Source: JBBIPZ01 sp037442505 [NCBI: Deltaproteobacteria bacterium]
GTDB taxonomy: Bacteria; CALINM01
Length of the DNA: 64,000 nt
Assembly (NCBI GenBank): GCA_037442505.1
Contig: JBBIPZ010000002.1
Location: 70,085-134,084 of the forward strand
Reading direction: 5' to 3'
A program made the translations under genes and the position numbers. Of this stretch, positions 1-9,242 are shown in pieces; the stretch's first letter is position 1, and every line of letters begins with the position of its first letter. The notes beneath the pieces were generated by a model. It was given only the letters and a program-made list of their open reading frames with translations, did no database searches and had not been told where the DNA came from.

Positions 1-420
1 GATTGTTATGACAGATATTTAGTTAGGCTTGAAGAACTCAGACAGAGTAACAGGATTTTAAAGCAGGCTTTAAAGATGCTTCCATCTGGTGCTGTAAATG
101 CAGATGTTCCTCAGCTCGTCTTTCCGGAAAAGGAGAAAGTTTTAACAAACATTGAGTCTCTCATAATGCAGTTTAAATTGGCATCTGGAGGTTTTACAGT
201 GCCTAAGGGTGAAGTTTATGCCTCGGTCGAAAATGCTAAAGGTGAATTTGGTTATTACATTGTTAGCGATGGTTCATCAAAACCATATAGAATGAGAATC
301 AAATCCTCGTGTTTCATTAACCTTTCTGCATTGCCTTTTATTGTTAAGGGTTCTATGGTAGCGGATGTGGTGGCGGTGATAGGTAGCATAGATATAGTTT
401 TAGGAGAAATAGACCGTTAA
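1..420 (+). CDS. nuoD: NADH-quinone oxidoreductase subunit D, 3' end (partial)
   Basis: This is the C-terminal 139 residues of NuoD, the 49-kDa subunit that helps form the quinone-binding site of complex I. The frame is open from base 1 and reads DCYDRYLVRLEELRQSNR, a typical NuoD segment, before the first internal ATG at 76. The conserved end of the family (a YRMRIKSSCF segment, then a VVAVIGSIDIVLGEIDR terminus) is present, so only the 5' part is cut off by the window edge. The next gene begins 12 bases downstream in the same operon. The upstream nuoABC genes presumably lie outside the window. Confidence 0.95.
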   Translation, partial: DCYDRYLVRLEELRQSNRILKQALKMLPSGAVNADVPQLVFPEKEKVLTNIESLIMQFKLASGGFTVPKGEVYASVENAKGEFGYYIVSDGSSKPYRMRIKSSCFINLSALPFIVKGSMVADVVAVIGSIDIVLGEIDR

Positions 421-432
421 ACGGAGATAAAC

Positions 433-2349
433 ATGTCAGAAAAGACGTACTGTTTTTGGAATAACGAACAAATTGATTGTAGTAAGCCGCCTGAATATGC
501 TGATAAACCGGTTTCAGCTGTTATAGGGTGGGGAGGATTGCAGCTTTTTGATAACAGTTTAAATGTCGTTGCCCTATGTTATGAATATGCTAAGGCAATA
601 CAGGAGAACTCTTGCGGACAATGTATTCCATGTCGTGCGGGGACAAGGGTTATAAGAGATATCATGGAAAAGATTGTAAATGGGGAAGGTAGTGAAGCCG
701 ATCTTGAAGCGTTGCTACAACTTGCCACTAATATCTCACAGTCATCCATGTGTGAAATAGGTCAAAGTTCACCGCTTGTTTTTATCGAATTAATTACAAA
801 TCATCGGGACAGCTTCCTTGAAGTGATAAATAAAAAAACGAAGATAACTGCATCTGATTACGAGTTCAAGACGATATTGACCGCACCCTGTATGCAGGCG
901 TGTCCAATACATTTAGACATACCCAGGTATATCGAAGAGATTAAGTATGGAAGGTTTGAGACTTCGCTTGATGTTATCAGAGAAAGATTGCCACTGCCTG
1001 GAGTGGTTGGCAGGGTTTGTGTAAGACCATGTGAATTTAACTGCAGGCGTGGTTTGATTGACGAACCATTACAGATAAAGCACTTAAAGAGATTTGTGGC
1101 TGATTTTGAAAGAGAAAGATCGCTTACACCTCAATTTTCAAAAGTAGAGCCAAAGGATATCAAGGTTGCTATAATCGGTGCCGGACCAGCTGGACTGACT
1201 GCCGCGTTCTTTCTTGCAAAACTGGGGTATCAGGTAACAATATTTGAGTCATTACCTGAGCCTGGTGGTATGGCAGCGGTTGGTATCCCGGATTACAGAT
1301 TGCCAAGAGAGATACTTGGTGGCGAGGTGTCAAACATCGAGAAGCTGGGCGTAAAGATAATTTATAATAAAAACTTTGGCATTGATTTTAGCATTGAAGA
1401 GCTCGAACAAGAAGGGTTTAAGGCATTTTTCGTAGGATTAGGATGTCATTGTCATAAAAAGCTGGATATAGAGGGTGAAGACCAGTCGTTACAGGGGTAT
1501 ATACCCGGAGTATATTTTCTACGCTATATCAATCTCAATCAGGAGATACCAAAAGGTAAAAAGATAGTCGTTGTTGGTGGCGGCAATGTTGCTATGGATT
1601 GTGTTAGAAGTGCTGTGAGAATGGGGTTTGAAGATGTAAACATCGTTTACAGAAGGTCAAAAAAGGAGATGCCTGCTGATTACGTTGAGGTTATCGAAGC
1701 AGAAGAAGAGGGAGTAAAGTTCCACATGCTTACTGCTCCCAAAAGATTAATCAGTAAAGATGGTAAAATCGTCGGCCTGGAGTGTATAAAGATGGAGTTG
1801 GGTAAACCTGACGCCTCAGGCAGAAGAAGTCCCGTTCCAGTGCCCGGTTCAGAATTTATTATTGAGACTGACGTTTTAGTCCCTGCAATAGGTCAGGAGG
1901 CGGATATTGGATGTTGTGTGACAGGCATTAAAGGTGTTGAAATAACGAAGAAAGCGACGATTAAAGTTGATGAAAACTTTATGAGCACAAGGATGGGTGT
2001 CTTTGCTGGTGGCGACTGTGTAACAGGTGCAGATGTGCTTATCAGGGCATGTGCGCATGGAAGGCTTGCAGCGATAAAGATAGACAAATTTCTCAAAGGC
2101 GAAAAGCTCGAACTACTGCCAGAGGAACATGATGTGAAATTTGTAGAACCGCTTAAACCATATTTGCCAACCGAAAAAATGAAGATACCGGGCGGAATAA
2201 AAAGAGTCCCTATAAAACATGATTCACCGGAAGAAAGAATCAAAAGTTTTATGGAGTACACGAAAGGTTATTCCAATACAGATGCTATTAATGAGGCATC
2301 GCGTTGCTTGAGATGTTACAGAATAGTAACCTATGCTTATGCAAAATAG
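433..2349 (+). CDS. NuoF C-terminal domain fused to GltD-type NADPH/FAD oxidoreductase
   Basis: 638 residues in two parts. Residues about 30-130 match only the end of NuoF: the SCGQCIPCR motif (Cys61, 64, 67) plus Cys107 would bind the N3-type [4Fe-4S] cluster. The FMN/NADH-binding domain that normally precedes it is absent. Residues about 145-638 are a glutamate synthase beta (GltD)-like module with cysteines at 153, 157, 196, 200 and 204, an FAD Rossmann motif GAGPAGL (249-255), and a second nucleotide fold GGGNVAMD (382-389) followed by VYRRSKKEMPA. In GltD and NfnB relatives the YRR stretch favours NADPH. The gene sits where nuoE and nuoF belong and has a GGAG ribosome site. It probably feeds NADPH electrons to complex I or releases them; this is inferred. 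It resembles the SfrB-type partner of NuoG-like proteins in Geobacter. Confidence 0.88.
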   Translation: MSEKTYCFWNNEQIDCSKPPEYADKPVSAVIGWGGLQLFDNSLNVVALCYEYAKAIQENSCGQCIPCRAGTRVIRDIMEKIVNGEGSEADLEALLQLATNISQSSMCEIGQSSPLVFIELITNHRDSFLEVINKKTKITASDYEFKTILTAPCMQACPIHLDIPRYIEEIKYGRFETSLDVIRERLPLPGVVGRVCVRPCEFNCRRGLIDEPLQIKHLKRFVADFERERSLTPQFSKVEPKDIKVAIIGAGPAGLTAAFFLAKLGYQVTIFESLPEPGGMAAVGIPDYRLPREILGGEVSNIEKLGVKIIYNKNFGIDFSIEELEQEGFKAFFVGLGCHCHKKLDIEGEDQSLQGYIPGVYFLRYINLNQEIPKGKKIVVVGGGNVAMDCVRSAVRMGFEDVNIVYRRSKKEMPADYVEVIEAEEEGVKFHMLTAPKRLISKDGKIVGLECIKMELGKPDASGRRSPVPVPGSEFIIETDVLVPAIGQEADIGCCVTGIKGVEITKKATIKVDENFMSTRMGVFAGGDCVTGADVLIRACAHGRLAAIKIDKFLKGEKLELLPEEHDVKFVEPLKPYLPTEKMKIPGGIKRVPIKHDSPEERIKSFMEYTKGYSNTDAINEASRCLRCYRIVTYAYAK

Positions 2350-2366
2350 AAAGAGGAGTTGCTTAT

Positions 2367-5051
2367 ATGCGTGTTGTAATAAACGGTAAAGAGATAGAAG
2401 GGCAGGAAGGAAAGACAATTTTAGAGTTAGCAAGAGCTGCTGGAATCTATATTCCAACACTTTGCTATCTTGAAAAGGTTTTACCGATAGGTTCCTGTCG
2501 TATGTGTGTTGTTGAAGTTGAAGGGTATGAAAAGCCTGTTACAGCCTGCAATACACCAGCTGTAGATGGCATGAAGGTAGAAACAAACACTCCCAGATTA
2601 AAACAGATGAGGCAGGACATACTTAAATTTATGCTGCTCAATCATCCTTTAGACTGCCCTATCTGCGATAAGGCTGGGGAATGTAAACTACAAGACCTTG
2701 TTTATGAGTATGAAGTAAGCGAACAGACATACAACGTTTTAGCTCCAAAGAAAGAGTATAAAGAGTACTCGACACCTGCTATTAAGTATCATCCCAATAG
2801 GTGTGTGGTATGTAGTCGTTGTGTGAGGGTATGTAGAGAAAGCGTTGGAAGGAATGTTCTTGATTTAAAAGGGAATGGTTTTGATGCGCGGGTAGAAGTT
2901 GTCAATCCAGAACGTTGTATATCGTGTGGAGAATGTTTAGCGGCGTGTCCAGTTGGCGCTCTGACAGAAAATATGAGCCCTACAAAAGGAAGGCTGTGGC
3001 AGATAAAAAGGGTACCAACCGTTTGTGGATACTGTGGTGTAGGGTGTAACCTGGAGCTGAACGTGTTTGAAAATAGGATAATAAAGGTAACGACCAACGA
3101 CTTTGCCGGTCCTAACAAAGGCAAATTGTGTGTAAAGGGCAGGTTTGGCTACGAGTTTGTCAATAGCAGTGAAAGGCTGACAAAACCGTTGATAAGAAAA
3201 GATGGTCAGTTGGTTGAGACGAGCTGGGAAGAGGCATTAAATTACATTGCAACAAAACTATCTGATATAAAAGCTAAGCATGGTTCTGATAGCATTGCAG
3301 GATTAACTTCAGCACGTTGTACAAACGAAGATAATTATGTTTTTCAAAAATTCATACGCGCAGTGATCGGTACAAACAATTTAGATCACTGCGCCCGTCT
3401 CTGACACTCTTCTACGGTGGCCGGTCTGGCTGCCACATTAGGTTCAGGGGCAATGACAAACTATATAGAAGACTTTAAAAACGCGGAAGTGTTACTTGTT
3501 TTAGGTAGCAACACCACCGAGACGCATCCGGTGATAGGAATGTGGTTAAGACAGATTGCTCGTTATAAGGGTGTAAAAATTATCGTTGTTGACCCGAGAA
3601 AGATTGATCTGGTAGAAGAGGCTACCCTCTGGCTATCACCCAAGCCGGGATATGACATTGCCATTATAAACGGTATGGCTAATGTAATCATTTCGGAAGG
3701 ACTTTATAATGCAAAGTTTATTGAAGAGAATACAGAAGGTTTTGAAGAATTAAAACAGGTTGTTGCTAAATATACACCAGAGTATGTTGAAGAACTTACA
3801 GGCATCTTTGCAGAGAAGATTATAGAGGCAGCGAGGCTGTATGCTAAATCAAAGGCTTCAGCGATTCTGTACTGTATGGGAATAACACAGCACTCAAAAG
3901 GGACAGACAATGTAAAAGCGCTGTCAAACTTGGCGCTTCTTTGCGGCCATATTGGCAGACCCGGAACGGGTGTTAATCCTTTAAGAGGTCAGAATAATGT
4001 TCAGGGTGCCTGCGATATGGGTGGGCTTCCAGACGTTTTCCCCGGATATCAGAAGGTAAATATAGAGGAAAACAGGAAAAAGTTTGAAGAATTCTGGGGA
4101 GTTAAACTTTCAGGCACTCCGGGATTAACAGTTGTAGAGATGAGCCATGCTGCAGAGGAAGGCAAATTAAAGGCGTTATACATAATGGGTGAAAATCCAC
4201 TTGTTACAGATCCAGACCTTGAGCATGTCGAAAAGGCGTTTAGCAAACTGGATCTTTTTGTTGTTCAGGATATTTTTCTTACTGAAACAGCAAAACTTGC
4301 TCATGTTGTTTTACCTACAGCTTCTTTTGCAGAGAAGAATGGCACATTTACCAACACTGAACGCAGGGTTCAGAGGGTAAGAAAGGCTATAGACTCGCCC
4401 GGTGAGGCAAGGCAGGATTGGCAGATTATTTGTGACATAGCCACAAAGATGGGCTATCCAATGAACTATAAGGATGCAGAAGAGATCTTTGAAGAGATTC
4501 GAAAGGTTACACCTCAGTATGCAGGAATTACATACAGGAGATTAGGGCTCACTGGAATCGCATGGCCATGTCCAGACACATCACATCCTGGCACTCCAAT
4601 ATTACATACTGCAAAGATTGTAAGAGGCAAAGGCTTATTTGTTGGCGTTGAGTTTAGACCGCCAGCAGAAACGCCAGACAAAGAGTTTCCTTTTGTATTA
4701 ACTACAGGAAGGGACTACTATCAATACCATTCTGCTACGATGACGAGGAAGTCATGGTTGCTTAACAATTTCTGTCCTGAAAGTATGGCAGAAATAAATC
4801 CGAAAGACGGTGAAAAGCTTGGTATAAGTGACGGAGACTGGATAAAGATAAAGAGCAGAAGAGGACATGTAATAGTAAAGGCAAAATTAGCAGACAGGGT
4901 TCCGGAAGGTGTTGTGTTTAAAAGATTCCACTTTAAAGAGGCAGCTGTCAATAAATTAACTAATCCAATACTTGATCCAGTATCAAAGATACCCGAGTTT
5001 AAAGTATCTGCTGTAAAGATAGAGAAGTTCGAAAAGGGGAAGGCAATATGA
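2367..5051 (+). CDS. fdhF: Selenocysteine formate dehydrogenase alpha / NuoG-like subunit (TGA read-through)
   Basis: A single 894-residue protein results if TGA 3402-3404 is read as selenocysteine (Sec346). The peptide around it is DHCARL-Sec-HSSTVAGLAA, the catalytic loop of formate dehydrogenases, including the His that follows Sec. Domains in order: [2Fe-2S] ferredoxin (Cys33, 44, 47, 61); NuoG-type His/Cys cluster segment (about 90-120); two [4Fe-4S] motifs (RCVVCSRCVRVC, RCISCGECLAACP); the Fe4S4 motif of molybdopterin enzymes (CGYCGVGC...LC, about 220-260); the molybdopterin/tungstopterin catalytic domain; and a C-terminal dinucleotide-binding domain. The start ATG at 2367 has a GAGGAG ribosome site; an upstream in-frame start at 2304 would overlap the previous gene. 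It takes the nuoG position and overlaps nuoH by 4 bases. Unlike ordinary NuoG, it keeps the catalytic Sec, so CO2/formate activity is likely. Confidence 0.92.
3402..3434 (+). promoter_or_regulatory. Selenocysteine TGA codon and bacterial SECIS-like hairpin
   Basis: The TGA (3402-3404) is followed after 11 bases by a hairpin: 5' arm GGTGGCC (3416-3422), loop GGTCT (3423-3427), 3' arm GGCTGCC (3428-3434). This gives seven continuous pairs, five Watson-Crick and two G-U. The loop matches the AGGUCU-type apical loop of the E. coli fdhF SECIS that SelB binds, at nearly the same distance from the UGA. The hairpin lies inside the coding sequence, as bacterial SECIS elements do. Confidence 0.9.
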
Positions 5052-6052
5052 TTGATATTGATATTAATCTTGTAATTTTTACCCTTATAAAAATTGTTGT
5101 CGTCTTCGCCTGTGTGATGTTATGTGTGGCGTATCTAACGTGGATTGAAAGAAAGGTTATAGGACATATTCAGATAAGGGTAGGTCCAATGTATGCGGGC
5201 TGGCATGGGTTGTTACAACCAATTGCTGACGGTATTAAACTATTTTTCAAAGAAGACATAATGCCTGCTAAGGCAAGCAAGGTGCTTTTTGTATTAGCGC
5301 CAATGATAAGTATTGTGCCTGCTTTAATGAGTTTTGCCGTGATACCTTTTGGCGACACCACCACCTTTTTTGGATTACTTAAAGAACCTGTGCCAATGAG
5401 GATTACAGAGTTAAACATAGCTATACTTTATATCTTTGCCCTTGCCGGGTTAGGTTCTTATGGTGTGGTTTTTGGAGGATGGTCAGCCAACAATAAATAT
5501 GCATTGATGGGCGCATTAAGAGGTGCAGCCCAGATGGTCAGTTACGAGCTTGCACTTACGCTTTCTATTCTTGGTGTTGTGATGATTTCTGGCTCTCTTA
5601 ACCTCGTTCAAATAGTTGAAGGTCAAAAGGAAGTGTGGAATGTTGTGTATCAACCTGTGGCTTTTATACTCTATCTCATCTGTGGAACCGCAGAACTTAA
5701 CAGGACACCTTTTGATATGCCTGAGGCAGAATCAGAGCTTGTTGCGGGTTTCCACGCTGATTACAGCAGCATGAAGTTTGCGATGTTTTTTATGGCTGAG
5801 TATGCAAATATGATAACGATTGCAAGTTTAGCAACTACCTTATTTTTAGGTGGCTGGCATGGTCCATTTTTACCGCCACTTGTATGGTTTATGATTAAGG
5901 TTTTTGTTCTCGTTTACTTTTTTATCTGGCTGAGGGCTACATATCCAAGGGTCAGATATGACCAGTTGATGAAGTTTGGTTGGAAGGTATTGGTGCCGAT
6001 AGCTTTGGCAAATATTATTGTCACTGGTGCAGTGATGCAGTTTATCAAATAG
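5048..6052 (+). CDS. nuoH: NADH-quinone oxidoreductase subunit H
   Basis: 334-residue membrane subunit that joins the peripheral arm of complex I to the proton channel arm and forms part of the quinone tunnel. The family signature WIERKVIGHIQIRVGP appears near residue 32, followed by the acidic loop with GTAELNRTPFDMPEAESEL around residue 215. About eight hydrophobic segments are visible. The start codon overlaps the stop of the formate dehydrogenase-like gene (ATGA), so the two are translationally coupled. Length is normal for the family. Confidence 0.97.
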   Translation: MIDIDINLVIFTLIKIVVVFACVMLCVAYLTWIERKVIGHIQIRVGPMYAGWHGLLQPIADGIKLFFKEDIMPAKASKVLFVLAPMISIVPALMSFAVIPFGDTTTFFGLLKEPVPMRITELNIAILYIFALAGLGSYGVVFGGWSANNKYALMGALRGAAQMVSYELALTLSILGVVMISGSLNLVQIVEGQKEVWNVVYQPVAFILYLICGTAELNRTPFDMPEAESELVAGFHADYSSMKFAMFFMAEYANMITIASLATTLFLGGWHGPFLPPLVWFMIKVFVLVYFFIWLRATYPRVRYDQLMKFGWKVLVPIALANIIVTGAVMQFIK

Positions 6053-6067
6053 GACAGGTGAAAGATT

Positions 6068-6484
6068 ATGATTAAGCCATTAATAAAAGGTCTCATTGTA
6101 ACGTTAAGATATTTTTTTAGCAAACCTGTTACTGTGCATTATCCTGAAGAAAAGGTTGGTTCTTTTCCTCAATATAGAGGGCTACATATCATTAGAAGAA
6201 AAACGGACGGAAGCATAAAATGTGTTGCCTGTGGTCTTTGCGAAGCCATATGTCCGGCAAAGGCTATTAAGATAGAAATTGGAGAACTTGAAGACGGCAT
6301 AAGGTATCCAAAAAGCTATATTCTTGACGGCTGGCGTTGTATATATTGTGGTTTGTGTCAACAGGCATGTCCAGTGAACGCTATCATTTTAACTCCGGAA
6401 TACGAAAACGCCCGCTATACGCGAGAAGAGCTAATTTTAGACAGAGACACTCTGTTAAAAAGAGGTGACGAGGTAAAATTATGA
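6068..6484 (+). CDS. nuoI: NADH-quinone oxidoreductase subunit I (two [4Fe-4S] ferredoxin)
   Basis: 138 residues carrying two [4Fe-4S] motifs, CVACGLCEAICP and CIYCGLCQQACP, which hold clusters N6a and N6b that pass electrons from the peripheral arm towards the quinone site. An amphipathic N-terminus (LIKGLIVTLRYFF) fits membrane association. It overlaps nuoJ by 4 bases (ATGA). Its presence means the electron wire into the membrane arm is intact despite the unusual input module upstream. Confidence 0.97.
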   Translation: MIKPLIKGLIVTLRYFFSKPVTVHYPEEKVGSFPQYRGLHIIRRKTDGSIKCVACGLCEAICPAKAIKIEIGELEDGIRYPKSYILDGWRCIYCGLCQQACPVNAIILTPEYENARYTREELILDRDTLLKRGDEVKL

Positions 6485-6993
6485 TTTCAACTTATCTTTC
6501 TTACATATTTGGGATTGTTGCTGTTATAGCCGCACTTTCTACCGTTTTGCAGAAAAATCCTGTTTACAGCGCCGCATCATTGATTGTTGTAATGATATCT
6601 TTGGCTATTAACTATCTATTGCTGAATGCTGAGTTTATTGCTGCAATACAGGTGATTGTTTATGCCGGGGCAGTGATGGTGATGTTTGTGTTTGTGATAA
6701 TGTTTTTAAATCTTGGAGATGTGGCAAAGGTTAAACCTACCTTAAGTTCTGGTAGAATCTGGGGCGGTTTTTTGACGATAGTCCTTCTGGTGCAGCTTTT
6801 TCTTGCAATGCAAACAATAAAGACAAACCTTGAATCAGGAGACATGCTCTCAGAAAGTTTGCGAGGTTTAGATTCTACAAGGATGATAGGCAAGGTGCTT
6901 TTTTCTGACTTTTTACTGCCGTTTGAATTGGTTTCGGTTGTTTTAATTGTGGGTATTGTTGGGGCTGTAGTTTTGGGAAAAAGCAAGGATTAG
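6481..6993 (+). CDS. nuoJ: NADH-quinone oxidoreductase subunit J
   Basis: 170-residue polytopic protein with five hydrophobic segments. The conserved NuoJ stretch VIVYAGAVMVMFVFVIMFLNL falls near residues 58-78; it includes the third helix pi-bulge region that takes part in coupling. It starts inside the nuoI stop and is followed 9 bases later by nuoK. Length and order are typical. Confidence 0.96.
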   Translation: MISTYLSYIFGIVAVIAALSTVLQKNPVYSAASLIVVMISLAINYLLLNAEFIAAIQVIVYAGAVMVMFVFVIMFLNLGDVAKVKPTLSSGRIWGGFLTIVLLVQLFLAMQTIKTNLESGDMLSESLRGLDSTRMIGKVLFSDFLLPFELVSVVLIVGIVGAVVLGKSKD

Positions 6994-7002
6994 GGAGGAG
7001 AG

Positions 7003-7305
7003 ATGATATCTACAAATTTCCATTTAGTGATAGGTATTCTGCTTTTTTCGATAGGTGTTTTAGGCTTTATTATAAGGCGCAACCTGTTGATATGTTTCAT
7101 GTCGATAGAGCTAATGCTCAACTCTGTAAACCTTATCTTTGTGACGTACTCAAATATGGTTAAATCCACAATAGGTTTGATGTATGTTTTTTTTATTATG
7201 GCGGTAGCAGCGGCGGAAGTTTCTATAGGGCTTGCGATAATCATCCTTTTGTTCAGGCAAAAAGGCACAGTTGATATGGACAGCCTTAATACATTGAAAG
7301 GGTAG
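7003..7305 (+). CDS. nuoK: NADH-quinone oxidoreductase subunit K
   Basis: 100-residue three-helix membrane subunit. The family core LICFMSIELMLNSVNLIFV carries the conserved membrane glutamate, and a second glutamate follows in AAAEVSIGLAII; both belong to the proton path. A strong GGAGGAG ribosome site precedes the ATG. Standard operon position between nuoJ and nuoL. Confidence 0.97.
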   Translation: MISTNFHLVIGILLFSIGVLGFIIRRNLLICFMSIELMLNSVNLIFVTYSNMVKSTIGLMYVFFIMAVAAAEVSIGLAIIILLFRQKGTVDMDSLNTLKG

Positions 7306-7313
7306 GTGAGATT

Positions 7314-9230
7314 ATGTTCAGATACATTGTTTTTATTCCACTTTTTCCTGCTATAGGCGCATTTTTAAACGGAGTTTTTGGTCACAGGTTTACAAAAAAT
7401 GCCGTGCATACGATAGCGATCACTGCAATAGGGCTTTCATTCCTTTTTTCGTTATATGCGTTTTTTCAGTTGATAGGGTTGCCATCACATGAAAGGGTTA
7501 TAGAAGAGGTTGTTTATTCCTGGATAGGTACGGGCAACTTTTCTGTTAACGTAGCGTTTCTGTTAGACCCGTTAAGCTCTATAATGCTGCTTGTTGTTAC
7601 TGGTGTTGGCTTTTTGATACATATTTATTCAGTTGGATATATGCATCATGACAAGGCTTACTGGCGTTTCTTTACATATTTAAACCTGTTCGTATTTGCG
7701 ATGCTGCTTCTTGTTATGGGAAACAACTTTTTGATGATGTTTGTAGGCTGGGAAGGTGTGGGGCTATGTTCCTATCTTTTAATAGGCTTCTGGTATGAAG
7801 ATAACAACAACGCAAATGCAGGTAAGAAGGCGTTTGTCGTCAACAGAGTGGGTGACTTTGGCTTTATATTGGGTATATTTTTGATATTTACAACGTTTGG
7901 AACCATTACTTATAGAGAAGTGTTTGATAAGGCAACAATGATGCTGCCCTATGGTGGTACACTTGCGACAGCAATCACGTTATTGCTTTTTGTAGGTGCT
8001 ACAGGTAAATCTGCACAGATTCCATTATATGTATGGCTACCAGATGCTATGGCAGGTCCAACGCCGGTGTCAGCGTTAATCCATGCTGCTACAATGGTAA
8101 CAGCCGGTGTTTATATGATTGCACGTTGCAACGTGCTGTATTCACTTGCTCCTTTTAGTCTGGGCGTTGTTGCAACGGTTGGAGCAGTAACCGCATTATT
8201 TGCAGCTACTATGGGGCTTTTGCAAAGAGACATTAAGAAAGTGCTGGCTTACTCAACAATCAGTCAGCTTGGATATATGTTTCTGGGGGTAGGGGTTGCA
8301 GCCTACTCTGCAGGCGTGTTTCACTTAATGACACATGCATTCTTTAAGGCTCTTCTCTTTTTGGGCGCAGGCAGCGTTATACATGCTATGGGTGGAGAAC
8401 AGGATATAATGAAGATGGGTGGTTTGAGAAGGCACATTCCCAGAACATTTCTCACATTTTTTATAGGTACTCTGGCAATAGCTGGAACACCGGGATTGGC
8501 AGGATTTTTTAGTAAGGATGAAATCCTATGGCAGGCGTTTTCGAGTCCGCATGGACACCCTGTTTTATGGTTAATAGGCGCAGTAGCTGCGGGCATGACC
8601 TCTTTTTATATGTTCAGACTAACCTTTCTTACCTTTTTTGGAACAGAAAGGATGGATGAGCACACGAAACATCATATTCACGAATCACCAAACAGTATGG
8701 TTATACCATTGATGATACTTGCAATTTTATCTATTGTAGGCGGGTATGTTGGTGTGCCAGAGGCGTTAGGCGGGAGCAATCACTTCCATCATTTCTTCGA
8801 ACCTGTTATAAGGCATATTGGAGAGGTAAAGGAAGGGCATTTTTCGCATGCGCTTGAGTATGGGTTAATGGCAACCTCCGTGGGAATTGCTGTTATTGGC
8901 TTTTTAATCTCCTATACATTTTACATCAAAAATCCACAGCTGCCTGAAAAACTAAAGAACAGTATGGCAGGGCTATACAAGCTGATATTTAATAAATACT
9001 ATGTTGATGAGATTTATGAGTTTGTGTTTGTCAAAGGATGTAAAGGTTTAGGCACATTATTATGGCAGAAATTCGATGTCCTGGTAGTTGATGGTATTGT
9101 TAACGGAGCAGGAACAGTCGTTGAGTTTTTTGGCAAAACAATAAGAAGACTGCAAACTGGATATGTGCAGAACTACGCAGTGGGTATATTGTTAGGGATT
9201 GTAATAATACTTGGGATATTTATCTTTTAA
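7314..9230 (+). CDS. nuoL: NADH-quinone oxidoreductase subunit L (antiporter-like)
   Basis: 638 residues, the terminal ion-pumping subunit. The Proton_antipo core is clear: MMFVGWEGVGLCSYLLIGFW (conserved Glu), GKSAQIPLYVWLPDAMAGPTPVSALIHAATMV and GLAGFFSKDEI. The C-terminal part contains the lateral helix (FYIKNPQLPEKLKN onwards) and a last membrane anchor ending ILGIFIF. Start ATG follows a GGTGAG ribosome site 8 bases after nuoK. Confidence 0.97.
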   Translation: MFRYIVFIPLFPAIGAFLNGVFGHRFTKNAVHTIAITAIGLSFLFSLYAFFQLIGLPSHERVIEEVVYSWIGTGNFSVNVAFLLDPLSSIMLLVVTGVGFLIHIYSVGYMHHDKAYWRFFTYLNLFVFAMLLLVMGNNFLMMFVGWEGVGLCSYLLIGFWYEDNNNANAGKKAFVVNRVGDFGFILGIFLIFTTFGTITYREVFDKATMMLPYGGTLATAITLLLFVGATGKSAQIPLYVWLPDAMAGPTPVSALIHAATMVTAGVYMIARCNVLYSLAPFSLGVVATVGAVTALFAATMGLLQRDIKKVLAYSTISQLGYMFLGVGVAAYSAGVFHLMTHAFFKALLFLGAGSVIHAMGGEQDIMKMGGLRRHIPRTFLTFFIGTLAIAGTPGLAGFFSKDEILWQAFSSPHGHPVLWLIGAVAAGMTSFYMFRLTFLTFFGTERMDEHTKHHIHESPNSMVIPLMILAILSIVGGYVGVPEALGGSNHFHHFFEPVIRHIGEVKEGHFSHALEYGLMATSVGIAVIGFLISYTFYIKNPQLPEKLKNSMAGLYKLIFNKYYVDEIYEFVFVKGCKGLGTLLWQKFDVLVVDGIVNGAGTVVEFFGKTIRRLQTGYVQNYAVGILLGIVIILGIFIF

Positions 9231-9242
9231 GAGAGGTTAAAG

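Noticed and set aside
1876-2460. Three open frames on the minus strand in the NuoF/GltD gene region
   Set aside because: Shadow frames of a well-supported plus-strand gene.
3417-5051. A separate formate dehydrogenase/NuoG gene starting at the GTG at 3417
   Set aside because: The upstream frame is continuous through the TGA, the catalytic-loop residues flank it exactly, and the GTG lies inside the SECIS-like stem. One selenoprotein explains both halves.
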